Positions 51,400 to 60,727 of a DNA stretch of 64,000 bases are shown here, one piece after another. This stretch comes from Streptomyces regalis (GTDB lineage Bacteria > Actinomycetota > Actinomycetes > Streptomycetales > Streptomycetaceae), in the NCBI RefSeq assembly GCF_001509475.1, contig NZ_LLZG01000198.1:1-64000 (forward strand), written 5' to 3'. The notes below the pieces were generated by a model. It did not search any database and was not told where the DNA came from. It saw only the letters and a program-made list of their open reading frames with translations. The number at the start of each line of letters is the position of its first letter. Positions within the stretch are counted from its first letter, which is position 1. Position numbers and translations under genes: made by a program.

Positions 51400-52809
51400 A
51401 TGACGCGATCTCTACAGGCCGTGGCCTATTGCCGACCCTCCGTGCTGGAGTCCGCAGTGGACGGACAGCGCCTGGGGCTGGAGACCTCACGGGGTGCGAC
51501 GCCCGCGGGCGTCGAGGATCATCCGCGGTTCTTCGCCGGGTTCCTGACGTCACCTCAGGTGGCCTCTGCCGGGCTGCTCGCGGTGGCGGACGTGGCGGCC
51601 GCGCGCTACTACCAGCGACAGCTGCGCGCCTCCCTCGACCCGGTGGTGACGGGTAACGGCGACCGGCTGCGCTTCGAGTCCTTCTCCGGCTGCTGCGGGG
51701 TCTACGCCCGCCTGGACGTGCTGGACGCGGGTCTCGACGGCGGCGAGGTGGGGCACGGCACGACGAACGTCGACGTCAACAACCCCCTGCGCGAGGCCCT
51801 GTCCAGGATCGGCGCGGATGATCCGCTGCATCTGCGGGTGGGCCCGGAGGAGTTGGCCGTGACCACGCTGGACGGCCCGGTGGTGGAGAAGAAAGTTCCC
51901 TTGCCGGACCGCTGGCTGCGGGGCTTCGCGGAGGCGCAGGTGGTGGCGGCAGGGTTCGACCTGCGGGCCGAGCTGCCGGCCGCCGAGGCGGTGCGGTTCC
52001 TGCGGGCGCTGCCGCGCGGTGGGGCGCGCGGCGCTTCGGTGGGCGCGCGGTGGGTGGTGCCCTCGGGGACCGGGCTGCGGCCGACCACGCGCGCGGTGCC
52101 CGGTGCGGTGTGCCTGCCCGGCCCGGAGCGGCTGGTCGCGCTCCAGCGGGTGCTGCGCCATGCCACGGCCCTGCGGGTGTACGGCCCCCCGGTGAGCGGC
52201 GGTGGCGCCGCGACGGCCAGTGCCTGGGAGGCGGTCCTGCCCGGCATGCGGCTGACACTGACGCTGTCGCCGGACACCTCGCGCGGCTTCTCCGGCGAGG
52301 GCGGCGTCCTCGACGCGCTCGCCACCGACGAGGTCGCCGAGGACGCGGAGCTCATCGCGGTGCTCCTCGCCTGGGAGCCCCGTGTCGACCTCGCCGACCT
52401 GGCCGCCGCCTCGGGCCTCACGCCCGAGCGCGTCCGGGCGGCTCTGATCCGCCTGGGCACGTCGGGGCGGGTCGGGTACGACACGGCGGAGGCGGCCTAC
52501 TTCCACCGGGAGCTGCCGTACGACGCCGAGCGCGTGGAGCGCCACAATCCGCGGTTGCGCTCGGCCCGCGCGCTGGTGTCGGCGGGTGCGGTCACGCTGG
52601 ACGGCGTCTTGGGGACGGTGACGGCCGAGGACGGCCATGTGCACCGGGTGCGCGACGAGGCGGGGGTGCTCAGCTGCAGTTGTCTGTGGTGGGCGAAGTA
52701 CCGGGGCGGGCGCGGGCCGTGCAAGCACGCGCTGGCGGTGCGGATGGTGCGGCGAGGCATCGCTTCGACGCAGGGGGACATGGCAGGGGTCGACGGGGGT
52801 GCGCGATGA
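51400..52809 (+). CDS. SWIM zinc-finger protein
   Basis: The 469-residue protein starts at ATG 51400 (MTRSLQAVAYCRPSVLESA); an upstream frame adds residues without support. The C-terminal SWIM finger has the pattern CxC-xn-CxH: LSCSCLWWAKYRGGRGPCKHALAV, with Cys 425 and 427 and Cys-His 440-442. The remaining part is of unknown fold, with a winged-helix-like segment near 330-360 (LAAASGLTPERVRAALIRLGTSGRVGYD). SWIM fingers bind DNA or protein, and Gram-negative relatives sit in MoxR-AAA clusters. The stop overlaps the start of the next gene (ATGA), so the two form a coupled operon. Function unknown; this pair is one of the least-described modules here. Confidence 0.9.
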   Translation: MTRSLQAVAYCRPSVLESAVDGQRLGLETSRGATPAGVEDHPRFFAGFLTSPQVASAGLLAVADVAAARYYQRQLRASLDPVVTGNGDRLRFESFSGCCGVYARLDVLDAGLDGGEVGHGTTNVDVNNPLREALSRIGADDPLHLRVGPEELAVTTLDGPVVEKKVPLPDRWLRGFAEAQVVAAGFDLRAELPAAEAVRFLRALPRGGARGASVGARWVVPSGTGLRPTTRAVPGAVCLPGPERLVALQRVLRHATALRVYGPPVSGGGAATASAWEAVLPGMRLTLTLSPDTSRGFSGEGGVLDALATDEVAEDAELIAVLLAWEPRVDLADLAAASGLTPERVRAALIRLGTSGRVGYDTAEAAYFHRELPYDAERVERHNPRLRSARALVSAGAVTLDGVLGTVTAEDGHVHRVRDEAGVLSCSCLWWAKYRGGRGPCKHALAVRMVRRGIASTQGDMAGVDGGAR

Positions 52810-55442
52810 GTTCGCTGATGGACGCGGTCCGGGCCGGGCGGACGGCCGACGCGGTGAGTCTGCTGGACGGGATGACGGACGCCGAACGGCGTGCACTTTT
52901 CCCCGAGTTGAGGGCGCTGCGCAAAGAGCTGAGGGCGGATCAGTGGACGGCGCAGTCGCGCCGCGCCTATCCGACCCTGCATGCGGCGGGGGCCGCGTGT
53001 CAGACCGGTGCGGCGGGCGTGGCGAGTTGGCTGGCGGCCTCCGACATGCGCTGGTGGCCCGCGTCACCAGGAGTGCTGATCGACGTCCTGGGCGACCGGG
53101 CACCCGGCTGGCTCGCCGATGTGGCGCACCGGATCGCCGAGCGGCCGGTCGGTGCTGGGGTGCCGTATGAACTGATGGCAGGTCTGGTGCGGCTTTCCGG
53201 CTGCCCGGTGCCGACGACCGAGGCCTACGTCCACGGGTGGGTGGAGCACATCGGGCACGTGTGGCAGCGCGGCGACACGGTCCTGGACCGGCTGCGCAAG
53301 GACCCGCACCTCGCTCGGCTGGCGGCCGCTCTCTTCGAGACGAACGACATCGGCAGCCGTCTGGCGTGGACCCCGGCCGAGGGTCCGAACAGCTGGACCG
53401 AGGCGCTCGCACGGCTCACCGCCGAGGGAGTCCTGGACCGCAAGGCGACGGTCGACGCGTGCCTGGCCCGGCTGCTGCGGGGCGGGCCGGCCTCCGACCA
53501 CCGGGTGTTCCTGCGCATGCTGCGGGCGTTCGCCCTGACCCGGGACGAGGAGCGGGAGCACACGGGGGACTGGCTGGCACTGGCCTCAGACGCCGCATCG
53601 GTCGTGGCCGCGCACGCCCAGTCGGTGCTCGCGTCACTGGCCCTGGACGGTGAACTGACCACGCACCAACTGGTCGAGATGTCGGGCGCCGTCCTCTTCC
53701 GCACCGAGAAGAAGCTCGTGCGCGCCCAGCTCGTGCTGCTGGGCAAGGTACTCGCCCGCGAGCCGTTCGCCGTCGCGGAGCTGCTGTCCGCCGTCGCGCA
53801 GGCCTTCGGGCACGAGGACTCGGAGGTGCAGGAGCGGGCGCTGAAACTGGTGGAACGGCATGTCGGCAAGGTCCAGGGAGCGGACGTGCGGGACGAACTC
53901 GCGTCGTCCGCGGAACAGCTGATCCCGGTTCTGCGAGCGCGGGCGGCCCGGAGCCTGGGGGTGGCTCCGTCGACCCTGGAGCCCGTGCCCTACGAGGAGG
54001 TCCTGCCGCCCGCACCCGAGCCGGTACGGGTCGCGCCCGCGCCGGAGTCGGTGGCCGAACTCGCCGAGGAGGTCGGTGTGTTGCTGGCGTCCGACGCGGA
54101 CGTGGCGACGTTCGAGCGCACGTTGGACGGTCTGGTGCGCCATGCGTACCATGACAAGGATGCCCTGGTCGAGGCGCTCGGCCCCGTGGTGGCGCGCCTG
54201 TGGTGGGCCACCGCGGAGCCCCCGCAGATCCGGCCGGGCGACTACTTCGGCAACCGGCCGCACAGCCTGGAGCTCCTCCTCGCGACGTTGCTCGACAAAG
54301 TGCCCACCGCCGCTCTCCACGCCGCGGTCCAGCACGGGACGTCGGGGTTCGAGTGCGTCCACGGCGCCCTCGCCCGTGCCTTCAACGCCCGTATCTGGGA
54401 GGTGGCGTACCGGATCCGTACGGAACCGCTGCCGTTCCTGCTCTCCACCCCCACCTGGGGCACGGGCCTGCTGGAACCGGACGAGCTCGTGACCCGCCTC
54501 GACGAGTACCGGCGCGCCGGCGCACGGGTCTCGGCGGCCGACTTCGCGCAGGCGCTGCTGCGGGTACGGCGCGACGACCGTACGGCGGCCGCGGCGGCGT
54601 CCCGTGCGGCCGCGCTCGGCACCACGGAAGGGACTCGGCTCGCGAGGTGGCTCACCGCCCAGGACCCGGCCCTGCCCGCGGAGAGAAGGCGAACGGCCGG
54701 CGCGCGCATCCTGCTGGAATGCGGTGAACTCCTGGAGATGCAGGAGGACTTCCCACCGGAGTTCCGGCCCCTCGGCCGGCCGGTGAGCGTCTACCGCGAG
54801 CGCCGGCACTGCTACCACTGGGACGACTCCATACGGCAGCACTGGCTCGCTCTCCTCCCCCAGCGGCGTGAACTCGTCGCGGTCAGGCTGCTGTGCGACC
54901 TGTCCACGGTCGCCGTGGACGACACCCGCGGTGCCGCCGCTGTCCTCCCGCTCCTCGCCGAGTCCGGCGGCGAAGCCGGTCAGGCCGTGCACCTGTCCGT
55001 GGCGTACGGGCTCGGTGCGCGGCACCCGGAGGACCGGCTCGCCGCCGTGGACGCCCTGCTGGTGCTGGCTTCCCGCGGGCAACTCGACGCGGCCAGGCTG
55101 GGCGCGGATCTCGGGCAGTTGGTGCGGGGCGGAGCCGTGAAGACGTCGCGGCTAGTGGAGTCGGCGCGTACGGCGGCGGCCACGGGGGCGAACGCCACCA
55201 TCTGGGGGATGCTCCGGCACACCCTGCCCGTCCTGCTCGCCGATATCGCGACCGGCGGGACGGCCGCGCCGGCACGAGGACTCGCGGATCTCCTGGCCGT
55301 GGCCGCGGAATGCGCCGAGCGAACGGGGGCACGCGGGGAACTGCCGCACCTGGCGTGGACCGCGGACCGCCGTGGCTCGTCCCGCCTCGTGGCCCAGGCC
55401 CGGCGGCTGCGCAGCGCGCTGGCGGAGGGAGTGGCCGCCTGA
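52806..55442 (+). CDS. Large uncharacterised protein coupled to the SWIM gene (DUF6493-like)
   Basis: The 878-residue protein starts at ATG 52806 inside the SWIM stop. It is largely helical and resembles HEAT-like repeats: a leading domain (MSSLMDAVRAGRTADAVSLLDGMTDAERRALFPEL) and then helical pairs such as LASLALDGELTTHQLVEMSGAVLFRTEKKLVRAQLVLLGKVLA. A Pro-rich hinge (LEPVPYEEVLPPAPEPVRVAPAPE) lies near residues 395-420. I believe it belongs to the family catalogued as DUF6493, but cannot verify this. The partner SWIM protein suggests a two-component complex handling nucleic acid or protein folding. No catalytic motif is visible. The gene is intact and codon use is normal. Confidence 0.88.
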   Translation: MSSLMDAVRAGRTADAVSLLDGMTDAERRALFPELRALRKELRADQWTAQSRRAYPTLHAAGAACQTGAAGVASWLAASDMRWWPASPGVLIDVLGDRAPGWLADVAHRIAERPVGAGVPYELMAGLVRLSGCPVPTTEAYVHGWVEHIGHVWQRGDTVLDRLRKDPHLARLAAALFETNDIGSRLAWTPAEGPNSWTEALARLTAEGVLDRKATVDACLARLLRGGPASDHRVFLRMLRAFALTRDEEREHTGDWLALASDAASVVAAHAQSVLASLALDGELTTHQLVEMSGAVLFRTEKKLVRAQLVLLGKVLAREPFAVAELLSAVAQAFGHEDSEVQERALKLVERHVGKVQGADVRDELASSAEQLIPVLRARAARSLGVAPSTLEPVPYEEVLPPAPEPVRVAPAPESVAELAEEVGVLLASDADVATFERTLDGLVRHAYHDKDALVEALGPVVARLWWATAEPPQIRPGDYFGNRPHSLELLLATLLDKVPTAALHAAVQHGTSGFECVHGALARAFNARIWEVAYRIRTEPLPFLLSTPTWGTGLLEPDELVTRLDEYRRAGARVSAADFAQALLRVRRDDRTAAAAASRAAALGTTEGTRLARWLTAQDPALPAERRRTAGARILLECGELLEMQEDFPPEFRPLGRPVSVYRERRHCYHWDDSIRQHWLALLPQRRELVAVRLLCDLSTVAVDDTRGAAAVLPLLAESGGEAGQAVHLSVAYGLGARHPEDRLAAVDALLVLASRGQLDAARLGADLGQLVRGGAVKTSRLVESARTAAATGANATIWGMLRHTLPVLLADIATGGTAAPARGLADLLAVAAECAERTGARGELPHLAWTADRRGSSRLVAQARRLRSALAEGVAA

Positions 55443-55507
55443 CCAGGCACGGCACCGTCCCGGTCAGCCCCGTCGGCCCCGGCGGCCCCGTCAGGCCTGC
55501 AACATAA

Positions 55508-55536
55508 TTGAAAGAGGCACAAAATAGGCATAAGGG
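55508..55536 (+). promoter_or_regulatory. Candidate promoter TTGAAA-N17-TAAGGG
   Basis: The -35 (55508-55513) and -10 (55531-55536) are separated by 17 bases in an AT-rich pocket, about 65 bases before the ACT-GNAT gene. Confidence 0.4.
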
Positions 55537-55599
55537 TTCTTTACCGCCCGGTCACAAACCGTTCGTGATCACGCAACACCGCTCCTTCACAGTGGGTGC

Positions 55600-57063
55600 A
55601 TGAGTCGAGACATGTCTGATGTGACGCGTGCGAAGCACGGACGTCCTGTACACCACTGGCGGCGTGACGTCATCGAACTCGCCGCGCTCTTCACGGCGGT
55701 GGCGGTGGCCGACGCCGTGGCGAACCTGATCGGGCACGGGCCCGACGGACCGACGCTGCTGCTGGCCTCGGCGGTCGTGCTGGTCGCCACGGCGGGGTTC
55801 CACACATGGTGGGCACGGCGCCACGGTCACGCACCGCCGACGGGCGATACCGGTGCCCGGCCACGCTCCGAGAAGCGGGCCGGGCAGTCGGACGCCGGAC
55901 CGTCCGACCGGTCGCAGGATGCGGCCGCGCCGGCGCCCGGGGACAGTGCGCTGTGGCGGATGCGGACGACGGTGAAGGACGAACCGGGATCGCTGGCCGC
56001 GCTGTGCACGGCGCTCGCCGAGCTGCGGGTGGACATCCTGAGCCTGCAGACGCATCCGCTGGCCGACGGCACGGTGGACGAGTTCCTGCTGCGTGCGCCC
56101 GGCGGGCTCGCGGCGGCCGAGATCACCCGTGCGGTCTCGGTGGCCGGCGGCGCCGGTACCTGGATCGAGCGGGCCGACGCCCATGACCTGGTGGACGCAC
56201 CGACCCGGGTGCTCGGCCTCGCCACCCGTACCGCCCTGGACGCGGCCGAACTACCTCTGGCGCTGCGGCAGTTGCTGGGCCGGTGCACCATCCGGTCGCT
56301 GCCCGCCGTGCCGGCCGGGGGTGGCCGGGGGCCGGAGCCGGTAGCGACGGAAGGGGCTCTGGAGGACACCGTGATGCGGCTGCGGGCGCCGGAAGGCGGA
56401 GTGATCACTGTGGAGCGGCCGTATCTGCCGTTCACGCCGACCGAGTTCGCGCGGGCGCGGGCACTGGTGGAGCTGGACGCCCGGCTCGGCCCGCGCGTGC
56501 CGCGCAGCCAGGACGTGCTGACGCTGCCCGAGGGCAACGAGATCACCGTGCGCCGGGCGGACACCGGTGACCTTCAGGACGCCAAGGAGATGCACGAGCG
56601 GTGCTCGGCGCGGACGCTCGGGATGCGGTACCACGGGCCGATCGGCGATGCCGACCGCTATCTCAACCATCTGCTCAGTCCGCGGTTCGGGCGGACCCTC
56701 GCCGTGCAGACCGCGTCGGGGCGCATCGTCGGGCTCGGTCATCTGCTGTGGGACGGCGACGAGACGGAGGTCGCGCTGCTCGTCGAGGACGCGTGGCAGC
56801 GGCGCGGCATCGGCAGCGAGTTGCTGCGCAGGCTGGTGGGGATGGCCGTTGATGCGGGCTGCGAGAGTGTGTACGCCGTGACGCAGTCGTCCAACACCGG
56901 GATGGTCGCCGCGATGCGTGGGCTGGGGCTCCCCCTCGATTATCAGATCGAGGAGGGGACCCTGGTCATCACGGCCCGACTGGCTCCGCCGGTTCAGCCG
57001 GAGGACGGCGCGGTCGAGGTTGCGGAGCGACTGTCGAGTGCGGGTGAGTTGGGTAAGGCCTGA
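55600..57063 (+). CDS. Membrane-tethered ACT-GNAT acetyltransferase
   Basis: The 487-residue protein starts at ATG 55600. Two transmembrane helices (about residues 26-44 and 52-71) lie at the N-terminus, then a disordered linker, an ACT domain (about 122-195: TTVKDEPGSLAALCTALAEL) that may bind an amino acid, and a C-terminal GNAT domain (about 312-460; acetyl-CoA loop VEDAWQRRGIGSELLRRLVGMA near 400). ACT-GNAT proteins acetylate target enzymes in response to amino acids in actinomycetes; relatives are usually soluble. The membrane anchor here is unusual and could place the enzyme at the membrane. The gene ends close to the convergent methionine gamma-lyase. Confidence 0.9.
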   Translation: MSRDMSDVTRAKHGRPVHHWRRDVIELAALFTAVAVADAVANLIGHGPDGPTLLLASAVVLVATAGFHTWWARRHGHAPPTGDTGARPRSEKRAGQSDAGPSDRSQDAAAPAPGDSALWRMRTTVKDEPGSLAALCTALAELRVDILSLQTHPLADGTVDEFLLRAPGGLAAAEITRAVSVAGGAGTWIERADAHDLVDAPTRVLGLATRTALDAAELPLALRQLLGRCTIRSLPAVPAGGGRGPEPVATEGALEDTVMRLRAPEGGVITVERPYLPFTPTEFARARALVELDARLGPRVPRSQDVLTLPEGNEITVRRADTGDLQDAKEMHERCSARTLGMRYHGPIGDADRYLNHLLSPRFGRTLAVQTASGRIVGLGHLLWDGDETEVALLVEDAWQRRGIGSELLRRLVGMAVDAGCESVYAVTQSSNTGMVAAMRGLGLPLDYQIEEGTLVITARLAPPVQPEDGAVEVAERLSSAGELGKA

Positions 57064-57075
57064 GCGCCGTAGGGA

Positions 57076-58341
57076 CTAGTGACGGCTGGCGGCTGCGGGT
57101 TCGTTGTGGCTGGTCGCGCCCCGCGGCGGAGCCGCATGTTGATACGGCCCCGTGCCCCTTGCGGGGCGCCCCAGCGCCCGGTCCAGATCCGCCCAGAGGT
57201 CCTCCACGTCCTCCAAGCCCACCGACATCCGCAACAACCGGTCGCTCACCCCGGCATCCCGGCGGTCGCCCTCGTCCACGATGCGGTGGCTGATGGACGC
57301 CGGGTGCTGGATCAAGGTGTCGACGCTGCCGAGGCTGACGGCGGGGGTGATCAGGCGGACGCCGGCGATGACCTCGTGCGGGTCGTCGTGCACCTCGAAG
57401 GCGATCATGGCGCCGCCGATGCGCGGGTAGTGGACACGGGCGACGCGCGGGTCGGCGGTGAGGCGGCGGGCGAGTTCGGCGGCGGTCGCGGAGGCGGCCC
57501 GGACGCGCACCGGCAGGGTGGACAAGCCGCGCAACAGCAGGTAACCGGCCAGCGGGTGCAGGACGCCGCCCGTGGCGAACCGTATCTGCCGCAGCCGTCC
57601 GGCGAACTCCTCGTCGCAGGCCACCACGCCCGCCATCACGTCCCCGTGCCCGCCGAGGTACTTGGTGGCACTGTGCAGCACGAGCCGTGCGCCCTGTTCG
57701 GCGGGGCGCTGGAGCACGGGCGTGGCGAAGGTGTTGTCCGCGAGCAGCGGCACCGAGCCGCAGGCATGGGCCACCGCCCGCAGGTCCACCTCGGCGAGCG
57801 TGGGATTCGCCGGAGACTCGACCATCACCAGGCCCGTGTCCGGACGCAGGGCCTCCGCGATCCCGGCCGGGTCGGTCCAGGTCACCTCCGAGCCCAGCAG
57901 TCCGGCGGTGAGCAGATGGTCGCTGCAGCCGTACAGCGGACGTACGGCGACGACGTGGCGCAGGCCCATCGAGGCCCGTACGAGAAGAACCGCGCTCAGC
58001 GCCGCCATCCCGCTGGCGAAGGCGACCGCCGCCTCGGTGCCCTCAAGGCGGGCCAGGGCGGTCTCGAAGCGGGCGACCGTCGGATTACCCAGGCGGCCGT
58101 AGACGGGCGGGCCGTCCGGCTCCGCGCCGGTCGTGGCGAACGCGTCGATGCGGGCGGCCTCGCCGCGACTGTCGTAGGAGGGGTAGGTGGTCGACAGGTC
58201 GATCGGCGGAGCGTGCAGTCCCTGCCGTGCGAGGTCATCGCGGCCGGCGTGCACGGCCTCGGTGGCAAGGGCTCTCGGTGCGGTGCGTACATCGTCGTAC
58301 CCGTGCATACCGTCGTATGCCTCTCTGCTCGCTGAGTCCAT
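57076..58341 (-). CDS. Methionine gamma-lyase / trans-sulfuration PLP enzyme
   Basis: The 421-residue protein is a gamma-family Cys/Met-metabolism enzyme. The PLP lysine is in HSATKYLGGHGDVMAG near residue 225, with VAFASGMAALSAVLL near 95 and VYGRLGNPTVARFE before it. It could split methionine, cystathionine or homocysteine. The start is taken as ATG 58341; a later ATG (MHGYDD) is possible. The last 30 residues (GTGPYQHAAPPRGATSHNEP and on) are encoded by a dispersed intergenic repeat, so the native stop may have been lost and replaced by sequence in the repeat. It is divergent from an Lrp/AsnC regulator, 60 bases away. Confidence 0.92.
   Translation of the reverse strand: MDSASREAYDGMHGYDDVRTAPRALATEAVHAGRDDLARQGLHAPPIDLSTTYPSYDSRGEAARIDAFATTGAEPDGPPVYGRLGNPTVARFETALARLEGTEAAVAFASGMAALSAVLLVRASMGLRHVVAVRPLYGCSDHLLTAGLLGSEVTWTDPAGIAEALRPDTGLVMVESPANPTLAEVDLRAVAHACGSVPLLADNTFATPVLQRPAEQGARLVLHSATKYLGGHGDVMAGVVACDEEFAGRLRQIRFATGGVLHPLAGYLLLRGLSTLPVRVRAASATAAELARRLTADPRVARVHYPRIGGAMIAFEVHDDPHEVIAGVRLITPAVSLGSVDTLIQHPASISHRIVDEGDRRDAGVSDRLLRMSVGLEDVEDLWADLDRALGRPARGTGPYQHAAPPRGATSHNEPAAASRH
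57082..57170. repeat. Dispersed Streptomyces repeat overlapping the 3' end of the lyase gene
   Basis: The segment with CGCAAGGGG, GCGGCTCCGCCGCGG and GACCAGCCACAACGAACCCGC (read on the minus strand, in pieces) resembles a very common Streptomyces intergenic element. It supplies the C-terminal residues of the lyase. Confidence 0.7.
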
Positions 58342-58401
58342 GGGCGGAAGACTGAACACCGGCCGGGTCCCGACGGCGGAACCCCGTGCTACGTTCGGCC
58401 A

Positions 58402-58908
58402 ATGGCTGAATCTGTCGTACTGGATCCGGTCGACCTGCATCTGCTGCGGCTTCTGCAGAACGACGCCCGGACCACCTACCGCGATCTCGCCGCGCAGGTC
58501 GGGGTCGCGCCGTCGACCTGTCTGGACCGGGTGACGCGGCTGCGCCGTGCGGGCGTGATCCTCGGCCATCAGCTCCGGCTGGATCCGGGCAAGCTCGGCC
58601 GAGGGCTTCAGGCGCTGCTGTCGGTGCAGGTCAGGCCGCATCGGCGGGAGCTGGTGGGGCCGTTCGTGGAGCGGATCCGTGCGCTGTCGGAGTCGCTGAC
58701 CGTCTTCCATCTCACCGGGCCGGACGACTATCTCGTCCATGTCGCGGTCGCGGACATGGCGGATCTGCAGCGGCTGGTGCTGGACGAGTTCACGTCCCAG
58801 CGTGAGGTGGCGCGGGTGGAGACGCGGTTGATCTTCCAGCAGTGGGACTGCGGGCCGCTGTTGCCACCCGACGCGCCGGGAACCACGCCCTCAGCGAAAT
58901 CCGGCTGA
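58402..58908 (+). CDS. Lrp/AsnC-family regulator
   Basis: The 168-residue protein starts at ATG 58402. The N-terminal HTH (LDPVDLHLLRLLQNDARTTYRDLAAQVGVAPSTCLDRVTRL) is followed by an AsnC-type ligand domain (about 70-150). It probably senses an amino acid, perhaps methionine, and controls the divergent lyase 60 bases away. The C-terminus is short and disordered. Confidence 0.93.
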   Translation: MAESVVLDPVDLHLLRLLQNDARTTYRDLAAQVGVAPSTCLDRVTRLRRAGVILGHQLRLDPGKLGRGLQALLSVQVRPHRRELVGPFVERIRALSESLTVFHLTGPDDYLVHVAVADMADLQRLVLDEFTSQREVARVETRLIFQQWDCGPLLPPDAPGTTPSAKSG

Positions 58909-58971
58909 TCGGGGCAGGGGCCGGTGGAACCGGGCTGACGCGGCACCGGTCGTCGTATGAGGATGGACCGC

Positions 58972-60660
58972 ATGTCAGAGACCAACAGCCCGCTGCCCCG
59001 TGAGGTCGCCGACGCCTATGTCGACGAGCTCATCGCCCTCGACCCGGTCACCGGTACGTATCTCGGCGTGAAGGAGAGTTCGAGCAAGCTCCCCGACCTC
59101 TCGCCCGCGGGCCAGGAGGCGCTCGCGGACCTCGCGCGGGCCACGCTCGCTCGGCTCGACGAGGCCGAGCGCCGGCCCGGCGCGGACAGTGACATCGAGC
59201 GCCGGTGTGCGCGCCTGCTGCGCGAGCGGCTGACCGCGGAACTCGCCGTGCACGAGGCCGACGAGGGCCTGCGCACGGTCGGAAACATGGCCACGCCCGC
59301 GCACTCGGTGCGCGAGATCTTCACGGTCACACCGAATCAGACCGACGAGGACTGGGCGGCGATCGCCGAGCGGCTGCGCGCGGTGCCGACCGCGTACGCC
59401 GGCTACCGCGAGGCTCTCGCGCTGGGCCTGGAGCGCAAGCTGTACGCGGCCCCGCGGCCGACCGCCACGTTCATCGAGCAGCTCACCGAGTGGTCCGACA
59501 CCGGCGAGGGGCGCGGCTGGTTCGAGGACTTCGCCTCGGACGGTCCCGAGTCGCTGCGCGCGGAGCTGGACGAGGCCGCCCGCGGGGCGACGGCCGCCGT
59601 GGTGGAGCTGCGGGACTGGATGCGCGACGTGTACGAGCCCGCGATCGAGGGCGCGCCGAACACGGTGGGCCGCGAGCGCTACGCCCGCTGGGCCCGTTAC
59701 TTCAACGGCATCGACCTCGACCTGGACGAGGCGTACGCGTACGGCTGGTCCGAGTACCACCGGCTGCTCGGCGAGATGAAGAAGGAGGCTGAGAAGATCC
59801 TCCCGGGCGCCGTGACGCCGTGGGTGGCCCTTGCGCACCTCGACGAGCACGGCCATCACATCGAGGGCGTCGACGAGGTCCGCGAGTGGCTTCAGGGCCT
59901 GATGGACGAGGCGATCGAGAAGCTGGACGGCACGCACTTCGAACTCGCCGAGCCGGTACGCAAGGTGGAGTCGTGCATCGCCCCGCCCGGCGGTGCGGCG
60001 GCGCCGTACTACACGCCGCCGTCGGAGGACTTCTCGCGGCCGGGCCGTACCTGGCTGCCGACGATGGGCCAGACCCGCTTCCCGGTCTACGACCTGGTCT
60101 CGACCTGGTACCACGAGGGCGTCCCCGGCCATCACCTCCAGCTCGCGCAGTGGACGTACGTCGCCGGAAGCCTCTCCCGCTACCAGGCCACCATCGGCGG
60201 GGTCAGCGCCAACGCCGAGGGCTGGGCGCTGTACGCGGAGCGGCTCATGGACGAGCTCGGCTTCCTCACCGACCCGGAGCACCGGCTCGGTTACCTCGAC
60301 GCGCAGATGATGCGGGCCGCCCGCGTCATCGTCGACATCGGCATGCACCTGGAGCTTCAGATCCCGGCCGAGTCCCCGTTCCACCCGGGTGAGCGCTGGA
60401 CTCCGGAGCTGGCCCAGGAGTTCTTCGGCACGCACAGCAGCCGTCCCGCGGACTTCGTGGAGAGCGAGCTGACCCGGTATCTGACGATCCCGGGCCAGGC
60501 CATCGGCTACAAGCTCGGCGAGCGGGCGTGGCTGCTGGGCCGCGACAAGGCGCGCGAGCGGCACGGCGACGCCTTCGACCTCAAGGCCTGGCACATGGCG
60601 GCCCTGTCCCAGGGTTCTCTGGGCCTGGACGACCTGGTGGACGAGCTGTCCGCACTCTGA
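58972..60660 (+). CDS. DUF885 family protein, zinc-peptidase-like
   Basis: The 562-residue protein starts at ATG 58972 (MSETNSPLPREVADAYVDELIALDPVTGT), with AGGA ahead; an ATG at 58957 is possible. A zinc site of the HExxH-like kind, HEGVPGHHLQ near residue 380, and EGWALYAERLMDELG near 415 are characteristic of the DUF885 family. These are helical proteins of unclear biological role, sometimes annotated as oligopeptidases. There is no signal peptide. It stands between an Lrp gene and a short-chain dehydrogenase gene. Confidence 0.92.
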   Translation: MSETNSPLPREVADAYVDELIALDPVTGTYLGVKESSSKLPDLSPAGQEALADLARATLARLDEAERRPGADSDIERRCARLLRERLTAELAVHEADEGLRTVGNMATPAHSVREIFTVTPNQTDEDWAAIAERLRAVPTAYAGYREALALGLERKLYAAPRPTATFIEQLTEWSDTGEGRGWFEDFASDGPESLRAELDEAARGATAAVVELRDWMRDVYEPAIEGAPNTVGRERYARWARYFNGIDLDLDEAYAYGWSEYHRLLGEMKKEAEKILPGAVTPWVALAHLDEHGHHIEGVDEVREWLQGLMDEAIEKLDGTHFELAEPVRKVESCIAPPGGAAAPYYTPPSEDFSRPGRTWLPTMGQTRFPVYDLVSTWYHEGVPGHHLQLAQWTYVAGSLSRYQATIGGVSANAEGWALYAERLMDELGFLTDPEHRLGYLDAQMMRAARVIVDIGMHLELQIPAESPFHPGERWTPELAQEFFGTHSSRPADFVESELTRYLTIPGQAIGYKLGERAWLLGRDKARERHGDAFDLKAWHMAALSQGSLGLDDLVDELSAL

Positions 60661-60674
60661 TCGGCGGACGCCGT

Positions 60675-60727
60675 GAATCCGCCCTCGGAGCCGGTGCTGT
60701 GATCAGCGCCGGAATCCGCCCTCGGAG
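60675..60727. repeat. 16-bp direct repeat copying the end of the dehydrogenase gene
   Basis: GAATCCGCCCTCGGAG is present at 60675-60690 and again at 60712-60727. The second copy encodes the final SEGGF of the dehydrogenase; the first lies just beyond its stop, suggesting a small duplication. Confidence 0.85.

Noticed and set aside
52050..52805. Upstream extension of the large SWIM partner
   Set aside because: Overlaps the SWIM gene in another frame; ATG 52806 is well supported.
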